Numbered from the stretch's first letter, positions 22,484 through 33,335 are shown. The stretch: DNA of 64,000 nt from Thalassia testudinum (GCA_037157565.1 JAZHRO010000024.1:16560501-16624500), one strand, 5' to 3'. The notes: generated from the letters alone by a model not told the origin. Numbers and translations: made by a program.

Positions 22484-23623
22484 TCACCCGCTCGCAAGGC
22501 CACGATGTGGCACAAAACAAAGCGCTCGCGTGAGCGTTGCAGTTGCGCTGTGCTGTTCTGATTTAATGAATTTGGCTCTCCATTTGAGGACCATAATTTA
22601 ATCTTAATTAAAATTAAATTATGGGATTGTAAAGCCCTTACATAGGGCTACATAATTATTTGTCACTTTACAAAAATAAGTTTTTTTATTATATAATTAA
22701 ATTAGGTAAAGTTGACTGTTTATACAAGTTAAATTCAAGTTTAATTCATTACTTAAAGTACAAAATTAGTTAATTACTTGTAAAATTGACTTAGTACAGT
22801 ATTAATATACATAATAAATTATTTATTACATAATTTTATTATATTTTATAAGCTTTATTTAATTTATTTAGAATTAAATACATGTTTTAGTTAGTTTAAC
22901 ATATGAATAGACTGTAAGTACTATAATACAGTATAAATAAATTTAAATTAGTTGGAAATACTTAGTATAATCTATTACAAGTATACATTATAAATTATCT
23001 AAGTATTAACTCAAATTACTAATTTATTTTATTTTAACTTAGTAAGTTACCCAATTAACTAAATAACTTAATTATTTATTGTATATATATAATTAAATTA
23101 CATTACAAGTATTATATGGTACATAATAGATATATAAATACATATGTACAGTATTGAGCACAAATATGTACATATAAATAGGTTTATATAATTACCTAGT
23201 TATTATACATTTAAGTTATATAAATTAATATCTAATAATACAATAAGATTATATATACATTAAATTACTCTAAATACTTAATTTACTATATAGAATGCAT
23301 TTATAAGTTATTTATAGATATTTTGTACATATTATATAATATTTACATTGAGCTTAGATTTAATTAATATATACAAGTATATACATAGTAATAAGGCATT
23401 TTTGGGTGTTCCTCGGGTTTTTCTAATTTTTATGGGTTTTATATATATAGTAGAGATAGGGGATGAGAGAGACAAAGGGAGATGAGAGAGACAAAGGGAG
23501 ATGAGAGAAAGAGAGTTGTTTTTGTTGGTTTTAATCTTTAGTTCTTTTATTAAGTTTCAACATATACTAAACCGTTGGCCGGTATGTCCTACTAAGTCGG
23601 GGGTTCACAATGCCTTCAAACTT
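22484..23623. other. AT-rich unassigned DNA
   Basis: After a short GC-richer start (22490-22560) this is strongly AT-rich with no coding potential. A tandem repeat lies near its right end. It ends next to GGCAC (23624-23628), the target duplication of the Athila-like element. Confidence 0.6.
23462..23508. repeat. 19-bp tandem repeat
   Basis: The unit GATGAGAGAGACAAAGGGA is present at 23462-23480 and 23481-23499, followed by a partial third unit. Confidence 0.9.
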
Positions 23624-23908
23624 GGCACTGATAACACCACGCAAGGGGGTAGTAATTAGGTTGAATATGGCCCATCTTTAGAATAAAAGGCACAACATAA
23701 AGTAGAATAGGAGCATTGCATGTATCAAGTACCAAGATTACTTATAAATTGCATTAATGGCCATTTGTGTAAAGCATGTGTCAAAGCAGGCCCTAGATGA
23801 GCAATCAGACCACACGGATGGATTCAGAACGACGAACGAAGTCCAACGGACTCAAGATCGGCCAAATCCGATATCCGGAGCTCCCACAATGGGCCCAAGA
23901 AATTCTGA

Positions 23909-23930
23909 CCGTTGATCTGGAGATCAACGG
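23909..23930. repeat. 22-bp perfect palindrome in LTR
   Basis: Arms CCGTTGATCT and AGATCAACGG flank GG. It is identical in the 3' LTR (32206-32227) and is replaced by a different but equally perfect palindrome in the related LTR G (1826-1847). Confidence 0.9.
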
Positions 23931-24493
23931 CCCAGAAAGCACCACGTCGCCCCGGCCCCACCCCTCGGATGCCCTCAAGCCATCCAAGGACGAATCTCAG
24001 CCGTTGATCTTCGATCGAAAGGCCGAAATCCGCGCGCTCGCCTGCGGTCGCCGCGACAAAGCGCGGGCGTGGCGCAACGGCTAGCGCGCACGCCCGCATT
24101 GCAGCGACGCGCGTTCGAATCGCGCTGAGCGGAAATCAAGCCCGAGCGAAGGGCGCGGCAAAATTGGGCCTCCCGATCAGCAGCGGGCGGCCAGGATCGC
24201 GCCACGCGGCGCGATGACAGCTCCCGAGCGCCCACGCGCGCACACACGCCGAGCGGAAACGCGCGCACAAACGCGTGCCCGAGGCGCAATCTCAGCGCGG
24301 GCGCGGAAGGATCTCAGCCGTCCGATCTTCGATCGGACGACTTTCGTTCAATGTCCACGGATCGCGCTTGGAGAGAGAGAGGGGCGGGCAGCTGACCGGC
24401 GGCAGGAGAGCTTCACCGACGTATCTGGAAGTGGTTTTAGCGACGTTCTGGATGTCGCTAAAGCACATTCTTCTTTTAGGAAGCCCTTAACTC

Positions 24494-24502
24494 TATTTAA
24501 AC
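24494..24502 (+). promoter_or_regulatory. Candidate TATA box of the Athila-like LTR
   Basis: TATTTAAAC lies in an AT-poor context about 540 bp before the LTR end and is repeated in the 3' LTR (near 32791). It would place transcription start in the ACCACCATTCAAGGCATCC region. Inferred from sequence only. Confidence 0.5.
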
Positions 24503-25039
24503 CCCCTTCTACCACCATTCAAGGCATCCTCCCCCACTTGCAACTGCTCCACTCTTCTCCTAGCTAGTTTTAGGCACTCTTGTAATCGTCGGAGACGACG
24601 AGCCGCCGACGGAGCCTCCTCCACCGCCGTGGCTGCCTCGTCGCTCTCCACTCTCTCTCTACCTCTCTCTCTCTCTTTTAAGCTTTCATTTACTTTTGTT
24701 GAAGCATGTATTTAATGTTGTAAACCATGAACTATGAATGCATGTTTAATGAAATTATTTTCCGTTTAGTCGCCATTTTAATTTCTGTTTAAAGTGCATG
24801 ATCAAAACCAAGAGCTTTCTAACCCTAAACTCTCTCTATCTCTCGCTTTTCAAAATCGTCTCTTTCGCAAGCAAAACTCCGCCTTTTTCGTGACAACAAG
24901 TGGTAAACAAAACCCGATTTCCACGCCTCCCTGAGATCGACACTCAGACTCACCTCCGTTTACTTCTTTTAAAACCTACGTATCAAGTGCAACTATAACG
25001 ACACCTCTTAACACACACGCACGAAGGCACGTCAGTTTT

Positions 25040-25057
25040 TGGCGCCGTTGCCGGGGA
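25040..25057 (+). other. Primer-binding site complementary to tRNA-Asp
   Basis: TGGCGCCGTTGCCGGGGA starts five bases after the LTR end. It is complementary over 18 bases to the plant tRNA-Asp 3' end including CCA. Confidence 0.93.
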
Positions 25058-25988
25058 GGCAACGGATTTGTTTTATCACCTCCATTCCACATTCATTCTC
25101 ACATCGTCTAATGCCCTATTTTCCTTTTTACTTGATGGTTGCAGGAATTCGGCGCATGGACGGCGAAGCGACGCATTCCACGACGGTAGCAAGGGAGTAG
25201 GCACCTCGAGGACCGAAAGTAAGTACCCTCTTGCTCATTGTTTGCTTGCGTGAAAAAGCTAAAAAAAATTGTAAAAAACTAAAAAAATTAGCGTGGTGAA
25301 TGATTGCTTGACCCACATTCTTAACACATCACCCTATAGAAAAAATGTACACTCTAATATGCTGAATAAATTCTTGGAGTGTTCTTTTCTTTCTTGAGTG
25401 GTGTTTGTGAAGCCACCATAAGTTGACCTGGGCCGCACCACTCAACCCTAAAACTGACTCATCTAATAGAAGTTGCATGATCATTAGGATGAGTACACTA
25501 GGATTTTAGAGCCTCTACAAAATAAAAGGAAATCTACTTTCACCAAGTTGTGTGCAGAACTTGACGTGCCAACTGAAACTTGTTTGAAAACATTAAGACA
25601 CGTCAACCCTAAAAAGTACTCAAGTAAGGATGAAATACTAAAAGACACTATATCTTAACAAATCCTTGCTTGAAAATTATGTTTTGCTAGAAGCACACAC
25701 TTTGAAAGTGGAAAATTAAGAGGCACCACCCAATCAACGCCTCATCACATCACTCTAAGCACAAGCACTATCCTAGCCCTTTAAAAATGAGTAGACGTGC
25801 CATAGGCAGGACTGAGTTAAGTCTCAAAAGGTGAGGTTTTGTTCGCTAGGCACTTGGCTTTCATTCCCTTGGTAGAATCTGGTGACTAGGCTGCAGGGCA
25901 GTGTCAAATGACCGCGGTTGTGGGGTCTATGGAACCGGAGGCGCAAGCCAAAGGAAGAACCTTCCCTGCTGTAACGAGCGCGTACCCC

Positions 25989-26094
25989 CAGACGTCTTTT
26001 AAGACGTCTGGGAGGTGGCCCAGACGTCTGTCAAGACGTCTGGGATCACATCCAGACGTCTGACCAGACGTCCGGGATAGTTTACAGACGTCTG
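25989..26094. promoter_or_regulatory. CAGACGTCTG array 1 of A1, strict 12/20 alternation
   Basis: Motif starts are 25989, 26001, 26021, 26033, 26053, 26065 and 26085: steps of 12, 20, 12, 20, 12, 20. The seven motifs are CAGACGTCTG or differ by one or two bases (CAGACGTCTT, AAGACGTCTG, CAGACGTCCG). The 10-bp spacers differ from each other. Confidence 0.9.
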
Positions 26095-26538
26095 ACGAAC
26101 AGTTATACTCGCACGGGATATTCGTCTGCGCGCCTGTGCGCGCAGACCTGCGATTCGCATCTTCTCTGCGGCTGCAGGCGACTGCGGCCGTCTCTCTCCT
26201 CCTCTCCGCGCGGCGTTAAAAGGGGGAGGGGGCGCGCCTCCCCTCCCGTCTCCACCATCTTCCTCCTCTCCTGCTGCGGGCGGAGCGAGCGGACGCGAGG
26301 GCGCAGCGGCAGCGGCGCAGCGAAGGCGCGGAGGAGCTGTGGCGTGCGAGGGCGGGACTCTGCCGTGAGGGCGAGCTCGCCGGGAGCGGCTTGGCCGGCC
26401 GGCGGAGGGCGCAGGGGGCGCAGAGCGTCGCGAAGAGGGACCTGCTGCGGGCGGAGCAGCGGACGCGCGAGGTGCGACGCGGGCGGCGTCGCGAGCGGAG
26501 GCCGGGCGAGGTTCTGATTCTGGAAAAATCTCCAGAAT

Positions 26539-26882
26539 CAGACGTCTGGACGGATATCCAGACGGCATGGTCGACGTCTGTGTGATCATACAGACGTCTG
26601 AAAGGTGAGTTCCGCTTTCTCCTTCTTCTTTTGTCGACTGACCGTACTGAAGGAGGAGGGTTGGCTGTGCGCAGGTGTTCGGATTCGTCATCCTTTGCGA
26701 ATCCGACGTCTGGAAGTTTTACCAGACGGCGGGAGTGACCTCCAGACGTCCGGAGAGACCATCGGACGTCTGGGATCTAGGAGAGACGTCGCCACAGACT
26801 TCTGGACGTCCGGGGAACCAAGCCGAACAGGTAATTCTCTGATCCACCGTTTAAGACGTCTGGAAGGAGTTCCAGACGTCTG
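26539..26882. promoter_or_regulatory. CAGACGTCTG arrays 2-4 of A1
   Basis: Motif starts are 26539, 26559, 26571, 26591 (steps 20, 12, 20); 26703, 26723, 26743, 26763, 26783, 26803 (five steps of 20, with one additional site at 26795, i.e. +12/+8); and 26853, 26873 (20). Several are degenerate (CAGACGGCAT, CAGACGGCGG, CAGACTTCTG) yet hold phase. Confidence 0.85.
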
Positions 26883-28853
26883 ATTTTGCACAGTATTGTC
26901 TTTCTCGACCCGTTTAGGGCCCGTTTGGGCTCCGTTTTCCACGATTCGAGTTGCGTTCGATTCAGAATTTATTCCTCTACCCGCCTACAGTAGCTATACA
27001 CTGTTTTGAGACACTCCTTGTGTTTGATCCTTGTGATAGGACCTCGTTCGGTTGCCGTCTTGAGAGTCGCGGAGGCACGCGGGATTCCCGACCACGCCCC
27101 CATTACTTCCGTTGTACCTGGTAGAGTGGTTTTAAGCATTAATAAAATCTGTTAAAGTATGGAACCATAACTAGAACCTAGGGCATTGCATGAACCCTAG
27201 GAATGAGAAATGTATGGAATGATAGCTCCTAGGTGTTGCATAAATCCTAGGGCCGGAAAACTAGATTGTATGATAGATCCTAGGATATGGCATGAATCCT
27301 AGGATGGAAAAACTAGTGGAATGTATATTACTGCAGTCTTGGAAAAATGGAAAGGAATATATAAGCTGCCTGTGAAATTAATTAACAGCTGCCTGTTATG
27401 AACAAAGAAACATGTTTGAGATCATGGAAATTGAGAACGTGAATCTGGAAAGTGAAACATATGATGTTCTGAGATAAAGGGCTGGAACCCTACGGGGAAT
27501 TAGGAGTGGAACTCCTGAAAAGAAAAGGAATGGAACCGAGATGTAGTTGTACTGTCTCTTGGGTACGCAGTACCAAGGGAAGTACCTGTACCTGTTTTAG
27601 TGCAGAGTGGGGCCAGCCGCCCCAGGGACCCGGGGTTAGGCTTGGCCGCTCTGTACCGACTTGTTGGCCCTCGTGTACGTAGTACCGAGGAGAGCTAGTA
27701 GTGTTAGGAGAGTACTAGCTACCCCACGGGCCCCGGGGTTCTGCTAGCCTCCTTCACCGACTTGTTAGGCCCACTAGGGCAAACCAGGGTAGTCAGACGA
27801 GGGTGCGCGGACTGTGGAGGGGCAAGGCCCCGGTTTGGTTACTGTGGAGGGGTTGGACCCCTGTTACTGAGAGGGCTCTGCCCTGGCTCCGTGCTGTGCT
27901 TTGGGCGCACCCGTTAACGGAAACGACTGACCGCGTGCCAGTACGGGCTAGCTACCTGTGCGTTTATCGCGCGTGCCGTAGTCACCGTTACGTCTGTCAG
28001 TGACCTTGGGGTGGTTGACTGAGGGTAGGATCACCACGGGGGACTCTCCCGGCCAGGAGAGCACCACGTGCTACTTCTACTGTTGGAAAAGACTGCAATC
28101 AAGATCGTCCCACGAGGACATTCGAGATCAAGTAAAGGATCTGAGAAGTAAATGAAATAGTGAGAAAAATTGAAAGATGTAAATAAAGGAAGTAATAGAA
28201 CATAACAGCTACTGTACACTCTACTGTTGCCTTTAGTTAGTTTGCCACTCTACTCAGCGTTTTGCTGACGTGTTACACTCGTTACCTTTTTCAGGACCAG
28301 GTGTTGAGCAGCCAGGGTCGGCGGCTGCAGAGGACGCTGGGCCGAGTAGGGTCCAGTAGAGTTGCCACAGTTTTGTACCTTCTTTTGTTTCTGTTCTAGT
28401 GAGTAGTTTTGTTTCCGCTGTACCTTCTTTACCTGCAGTTTTTGTTATACGATAAATGTTGTTTTACTGTTGTGGTGGTGCCTACTGTAGTAGTTCCTTT
28501 CCTTACTGCTGTACTTTTTACTGTTAGTTATATTCATGCTGAATGTGGTTTATTTTACTGTCTTTTGGTTACTTCCTCGTTGGACGACTGGGTCTTGGGA
28601 TTTGTCGAGTCGGTCCGGTTCTCGTGTCTCGTAGGGACTCGGGAACCGGGTCGTTACACCTGCAATCCCCTCGTAATCAACCTGGCCAGATTAACCTCGG
28701 GAAGGGGAGTCCAGTGCTTACGGACTTAATCAACCTTTGTGAGATTTCTAGGTCTTCTAAGGAATACACCATAAGGATTAGGCTTGTTTGCTTGGTTGAG
28801 GACACAACTCTCTCGCATCTGTTCTTCCCACATCCCTCCATTTCTTCCAAACC

Positions 28854-30599
28854 ATGGATTTCAATACCTATCCATCTTACCCAAACTACCCCCAACAGGA
28901 TTTGTATGCTAACCCAAGTGGACCATACCCACAGCCTACTTGGGCTAACCAACCACCAAGTTGGGGGTACAACCTTGAATATCCCTCTTGGCCCAACTAT
29001 GACCAAACCGCACCAACCTCTTATTGGAATACAACCAACATAGCCACCCAAGGATACGATTCAAATCATGGGGCTCCATATCTCAATTGTCCTCACGATG
29101 CCTCCTCATTTAGGTCCGACCCGCTCTACTGTGATAGGACCTACACTTTAGGAGAACACCAAGAACCCTACCCATCTCAGGATAATAACCAAGAAAGGTC
29201 ATCTGAATTCAACAACCTTGCCTACTTGACCTTTGGGTTAGAAGGAGTTCTAGACAAATGGAAATCAGAAAATGATCAGAAATCTAGGCAAGCCCAGGAT
29301 CATCAACCTTTGATTTGGTCCCCTGATGAAGAATCTGACTAGGAGGAGGACTTAGAACCTCAACTATTTTGGAGTACGACCAAACAAAGAATGGTTCCTC
29401 TTGAAGAACTGGACCCTGAACATGATAGAATAGAGGACCCACCCAAGAACCTAAACACCAATATGGATTCTGATCCACAACCTCAACCATACCCTCTTAA
29501 CCTGGATTTCAAGGAGGAAATACAAAGGACACCAAATGACACCATGCCAATTCTTGATAACCTCCAGTTAGAACTACACAGACAGAATCAAGAATTGGTT
29601 AAAGGGCAACACGCCATGTTGGAGTTGTTCCAACAGTTGGGGGAAGAAGGCCAAAGAAAGCTGTTGCACACAACACCATTCATGGAATTCATAAAGCAAG
29701 GACCTACCATGATCAATTGGACTACACCCAGTCATCTTGATTTGGTTCAGTCCACCATTGATACCCCTCAGGAGTTGGACAGCTCACTGGATAAGGACAA
29801 TAAGGATTCCTTGGAACACAATTTGGGGAGCATTGAGAACAAACATCAGGAGGAAACTGAGAAGGTGAGGGGAGAGGCCTTGGAATCTGAATTTAATCGG
29901 CCCAAGACAAGTAATCCGATGGGAGTAGCAGCCAACGTCGGAGATGGAGAATGGAGTTACAATTTCAAAGAAATTGATTATGAATCGGTTGGAAACCCCA
30001 TCACAAATTTGGAGGAGGGCCGAGAGAAAGAATATGATCTATAGGATGAAATTGACTCTACCTCTAATGCAACCCCAAACAGTGAATATGATACAAAGGA
30101 GGTTGAAGAAAATATTCTTGAGATCAAGGGCTTGGAGGGAATGAGCAATGAAACCATAGTTGCAGAAGAGATGGATTCGTCTTTGAAGAGAGGACTCATG
30201 CTTGGTTGTAGGGCTCAGTATGAAACTCTGGACTTTGTTACTTGCCCTACCAGAATAAAGATCCCGCAACCCGAATGCACTAGAATTGATACACTTTCGA
30301 TGGATTACAATTTTATGGGGACACAAGCTGAATTTAAGACCTTCATCTTTAGTGTTTGGCATGTCATATTTGGGGTGCGTTCGTCCACAGAAACTTGTTT
30401 GCATGCCCACAAACTAAGAGAGGATCTGACACGGGCATGCATGATATATCTATTACAGAATTCCCGCCCCTTAGGAGCGAGACTCCACCACAACCTTATT
30501 CGCATCTGTGGACTTCTGATTTTGGGTCTGGTTAATTTTGAACATATCTTCTTGACCCAAGCCATTCCTGTTTGTGCACCGCCCAGCTGGAGGCGTTAA
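28854..30599 (+). pseudogene. Degenerate gag-like/unknown ORF of the Athila-like element, two in-frame TAG codons
   Basis: Three open segments (28854-29342, 29391-30044, 30132-30599) share one reading frame. Together they form a single 582-codon frame interrupted only by TAG at 29340-29342 and TAG at 30042-30044. The first ~160 residues are rich in Tyr, Pro, Asn and Trp. The middle is acidic and Gln/Glu-rich, with a likely coiled-coil stretch (LQLELHRQNQELVKGQ). The last ~150 residues hold a hydrophobic region (RICGLLILGLVNFEHIF). I see no CCHC zinc knuckle, protease or RT motif. The protein is not recognised; a gag-like or accessory role is inferred only from position. Both stops could be C-to-T or G-to-A decay of a sense codon. 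Confidence 0.65.
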
Positions 30600-30601
30600 A
30601 C

Positions 30602-30629
30602 TCAGCGCTTCCTGGGAGGCAACCCAGCG
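30602..30629 (+). other. Hairpin motif just after the ORF stop
   Basis: It reads CAGCGCTTCCTGGGAGGCAA then CCCAGCGG (stem GGG/CCC within CGCT...AGCG). A GGGAGGCAACCCA motif after the coding region is something I recall from other plant Athila-like elements. Its function is unknown; a role in RNA packaging or stability is only a suggestion. Confidence 0.5.
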
Positions 30630-30723
30630 GATTCAGACTGATCTGGTAGTTTACGTCACTCAGGTACTATCTTTTTGAACGCTTCTGCATCCATGCATCT
30701 ACCAATGAGGACATTGTCCAACT

Positions 30724-30740
30724 TAAGCATGGGGGGATGG
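30724..30740 (+). other. Internal polypurine-tract-like box
   Basis: TAAGCATGGGGGGATGG nearly repeats the TAAGCATGGGGGTA box that abuts the 3' LTR (31912-31925). It lies about 1.2 kb upstream of it. Confidence 0.55.
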
Positions 30741-31128
30741 TAAATTGCATAATCCTGAGCTTAATTAATCAGTCTGAATGAATAAATTAATTGATTAAAA
30801 AAAAATTAAATTTAGGAAGAAAAAACTTAGGCATTAGAAACTTGTCAATAGTGGGAAATAATACAAAAAGAACTTAAACACTTAGACTTTTCAGGCCTTC
30901 AGGCTTAATTAGCCCTGGTGTCCATTAAAATATAGATTTAGCGGCGAATCCTTGCAACTTTAAGCTATTCTAATCCACCTAATAAATAAGGTAATAAGTA
31001 TACGACTTATCAACTCACCCTCTAACTCAGGAAAACTTTGAGTCTAAGCATCTACACACATTTTTGCACAGACTCACTTCTCGGAGATTTTGACAGAAAT
31101 TGGGTAGCTAATGAACTCTCTAGGGTGG

Positions 31129-31350
31129 TATGGCTGGCAAGTTGTCGTGGGTAACAGTCCATTGGCAGGTTGTCCAGAACCGAGCCACAGGCCATTTCTT
31201 TTTCGCTGCCTCTAGGTACATTTGAGATTAGGGAAGCCACCTACGAAAAAAAAACAAAAGAAAATAAACCACACTTCATCGCACAAGTATGGCTGGCAAG
31301 TGATCGTGAGTAACAGCCCATTGGTCGGTTGTCAAGAGCCCAGCTCAATA
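31129..31350 (+). repeat. Direct repeat of ~60 bp in the 3' untranslated region
   Basis: A block starting TATGGCTGGCAAG occurs at 31129 and again at 31288 (159-bp step). Each is followed by TCGTGRGTAACAGYCCATTG and a GGTTGTC block. It probably arose by local duplication. Confidence 0.75.
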
Positions 31351-31911
31351 ATTGCACAAAAAAAGACCAAAACACCTAAGGACGAAGCGGGGAAGTAGTA
31401 CAAGCCGGGGAGATATACACTGGAAAATCCTTGTGTTGACCCCAAGTAAAATGAACGTAGGGAGAAAGCTACCAATCGAACAAATACACCTTCAGGTAAA
31501 AATTTATTTTCTTTTCCGGTCACCTAGGGGCGTAGAAACTCGAAGTCTATCTCAATTACCGTTAAGTGAGTCTATCACAACATTCACACCAAGATGCTTA
31601 GCACTTAGGGTTTTGACCGAGTTTCGGGTGGGTTGGGTAGCCGTAAAAAGTTACCAACCCACACTAAATTCCGAAAATTCTAAAAAGACATATATAGATA
31701 TATACGTATACATATGTATAGTTATATATACAAAGCAAGGATTCGGGCGATTCGAATTTTGGAAGACACCCGGGCGCTGCTTAGTCTTTGTAGATTAAGA
31801 TCTTCGTATATTTCCTCTTATTGACGAGTAACGAAGTGCCTAAGTAATTACTTCTTGAATTCTCCAAAGAAATAAAGGCTAGAATAAACCTTGCTAGGGA
31901 CTATCAAGGAG

Positions 31912-31925
31912 TAAGCATGGGGGTA
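31912..31925 (+). other. Polypurine tract preceding the 3' LTR
   Basis: TAAGCATGGGGGTA lies immediately 5' of the LTR start TGACAACACC. The G run is short, but the position is right for plus-strand priming. Confidence 0.6.
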
Positions 31926-33335
31926 TGACAACACCACGCAAGGGGGTAGTAATTAGGTTGAACATGGCCCATCGTTAGAATAAAAGGCACAACATAAAGT
32001 AGAATAGGAGCATTGCATGTATCAAGTACCAAGATTGCTTATAAATTGCATTAATGGCCATTTGTGTAAAGCATGTGTCAAAGCAGGCCCCAGATGAGCA
32101 ATCGGACCACACGGATGGATTCAAAACGACGAACGGAGTCCAACGGACTCAAGATCGGCCAAATCCGACATCCGGAGCTCCCACAATGGGCCCAAGAAAT
32201 TCTGACCGTTGATCTGGAGATCAACGGCCCAGAAAGCACCACGTCGCCCCGGCCCCACCGCTCGGACGCCCTCAAGCCATCCAAGGACGAATCTCGGCCG
32301 TTGATCTTCGATCGAACTGCCGAAATCCGCGCGCTCGCCTGCGGTCGCCGCAACAAAGCGCGGGAGTGGCGCAACGGCTAGCGCGCACGCCCGCATCGCA
32401 GCGACGCGCGTTCGAATCGCATGGAGCGGAAATCAAGCGCGAGCGAAGGGCGCGGCAAAATTGGGCCGCCCAATCAACAGCGGGCGGCCAGGATTGCACC
32501 ACGCGGCGCGATGACAGCTCCCGAGCGCCCAAGCGCGCGCGCACGCCGAGCGAAAACGCGCGCGCGCACGCGTGCCCGAGGCGCGATCTCAGCGCGGGCG
32601 CGGAAGGATCTCAGCCGTCCGATCTTCGATCGGACGACTCTCGTTCAATGTCCACGAATCGCACTTGGAGAGAGAGAGGGGCGGGCAGCTGACCGGCGAC
32701 AGGAGGGCTTCACCGACGTATCTGGAAGTGGTTTTAGCGACGTTCTGGATGTTGCTAAAGCACATTCTTCTTTTAGGAAGCCCTTAACTCTATTTAAACT
32801 CCCTTCTACCACCATTCAAGGCATCCTCTCCCACTTGCAACTGCTCCACTCCTCTCCTAGCTAGTTTTAGGTACTCTTGTAATCGCCGGAGACGACGAGC
32901 CGCCGACGAAGCCTCCTCCACCGCCGTGGCTGCCTCGTCGCTCTCCACTCTCTCTCTACCTCTCTCTCTCTCCCTTTTAAGCTTTCATTTACTTTTGTTG
33001 AAGCATGTATTTAATGTTGTAAACCATGAACTATGAATACATGTTTAATGAAATTATTTTCCGTTTAGTCGCCATTTTAATTTCTGTTTAAAGTGAATGA
33101 TCAAAACCAAGAGCTTTCTAACCCTAAACTCTCTCTCTATCTCTCGCTTTTCAAAACCGTCTCTTTCGCAAGCAAAACTCCGCCTTTTTCGTGACAACAA
33201 GTGGTAAACAAAACCCGATTTCCACGCCTCCCTGAGATCGACACTCGGACTCACCTCCGTTTACTTCTTTTAAAACCGACGTATCAAGTGCAACTATAAC
33301 GACACCTCTTAACACACACGCACGAAGGCACGTCA
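31926..33335 (+). repeat. 3' LTR of the Athila-like element
   Basis: 1410 bp, the partner of 23629-25034, with the same palindromes (32206-32227) and a shared TATA-like box. It is followed by the second GGCAC duplication (33336-33340). Confidence 0.93.

Larger units (their letters stand above)
23629..25034 (+). repeat. 5' LTR of the Athila-like element
   Basis: 1406 bp. By eye, nine differences from the 3' LTR fall in the first ~258 bases, eight of them transitions. It contains a perfect 22-bp palindrome (23909-23930), an inverted repeat at 24319-24339, a TATA-like box at 24494-24502, a CTCTCT tract (24640-24680) and the CCTCCCTGAGATCGACACTC block near the 3' end. Confidence 0.93.
25970..28658 (+). 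mobile_element. Solo LTR of family A, nested in the Athila-like element (A1)
   Basis: It starts TGTAACGAGCGCG and ends GGGTCGTTACA, giving 8-bp inverted termini TGTAACGA/TCGTTACA. It is flanked by perfect CCTGC duplications (25965-25969 and 28659-28663). Length 2689 bp. The first kilobase carries the CAGACGTCTG arrays and a GC-rich block (26120-26510). The second half has the conserved TTATCGCGCGTGCCGTAG block (27966-27983), the GATCGTCCC...GGAC block and the terminal TTGGACGACTGGGTCTTGGG block. It has no internal region, so it is a solo LTR. It inserted after the host element. The 230-codon minus-strand frame at 25999-26691 is GC-driven and unsupported. Confidence 0.92.
23629..33335 (+). mobile_element. 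Non-autonomous Athila-like LTR retrotransposon (complete, with nested solo LTR)
   Basis: Two LTRs (23629-25034 and 31926-33335) start TGAYAACACCACGC and end GGCACGTCA. They are flanked by perfect GGCAC duplications at 23624-23628 and 33336-33340. A tRNA-Asp PBS follows the 5' LTR and a purine-rich tract precedes the 3' LTR. Without the nested family A solo LTR (25970-28658 plus one duplicated 5-mer) the element is about 7.0 kb. There is no recognisable protease, reverse transcriptase, RNase H or integrase; the only long frame is the degenerate ORF at 28854-30599. It must therefore have depended on proteins in trans. The Athila assignment rests on the Asp PBS and LTR/leader features (family knowledge), not on a pol tree. 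Confidence 0.9.

Noticed and set aside
25999..26691. 230-codon minus-strand open frame
   Set aside because: It lies wholly inside solo LTR A1, is Ala/Arg/Pro-rich from GC content, and has no counterpart frame in A2.
30721..30741. 3' LTR boundary of an additional element
   Set aside because: The purine box is PPT-like but no LTR start (TG with a matching partner) follows; kept only as a duplicated PPT-like motif.
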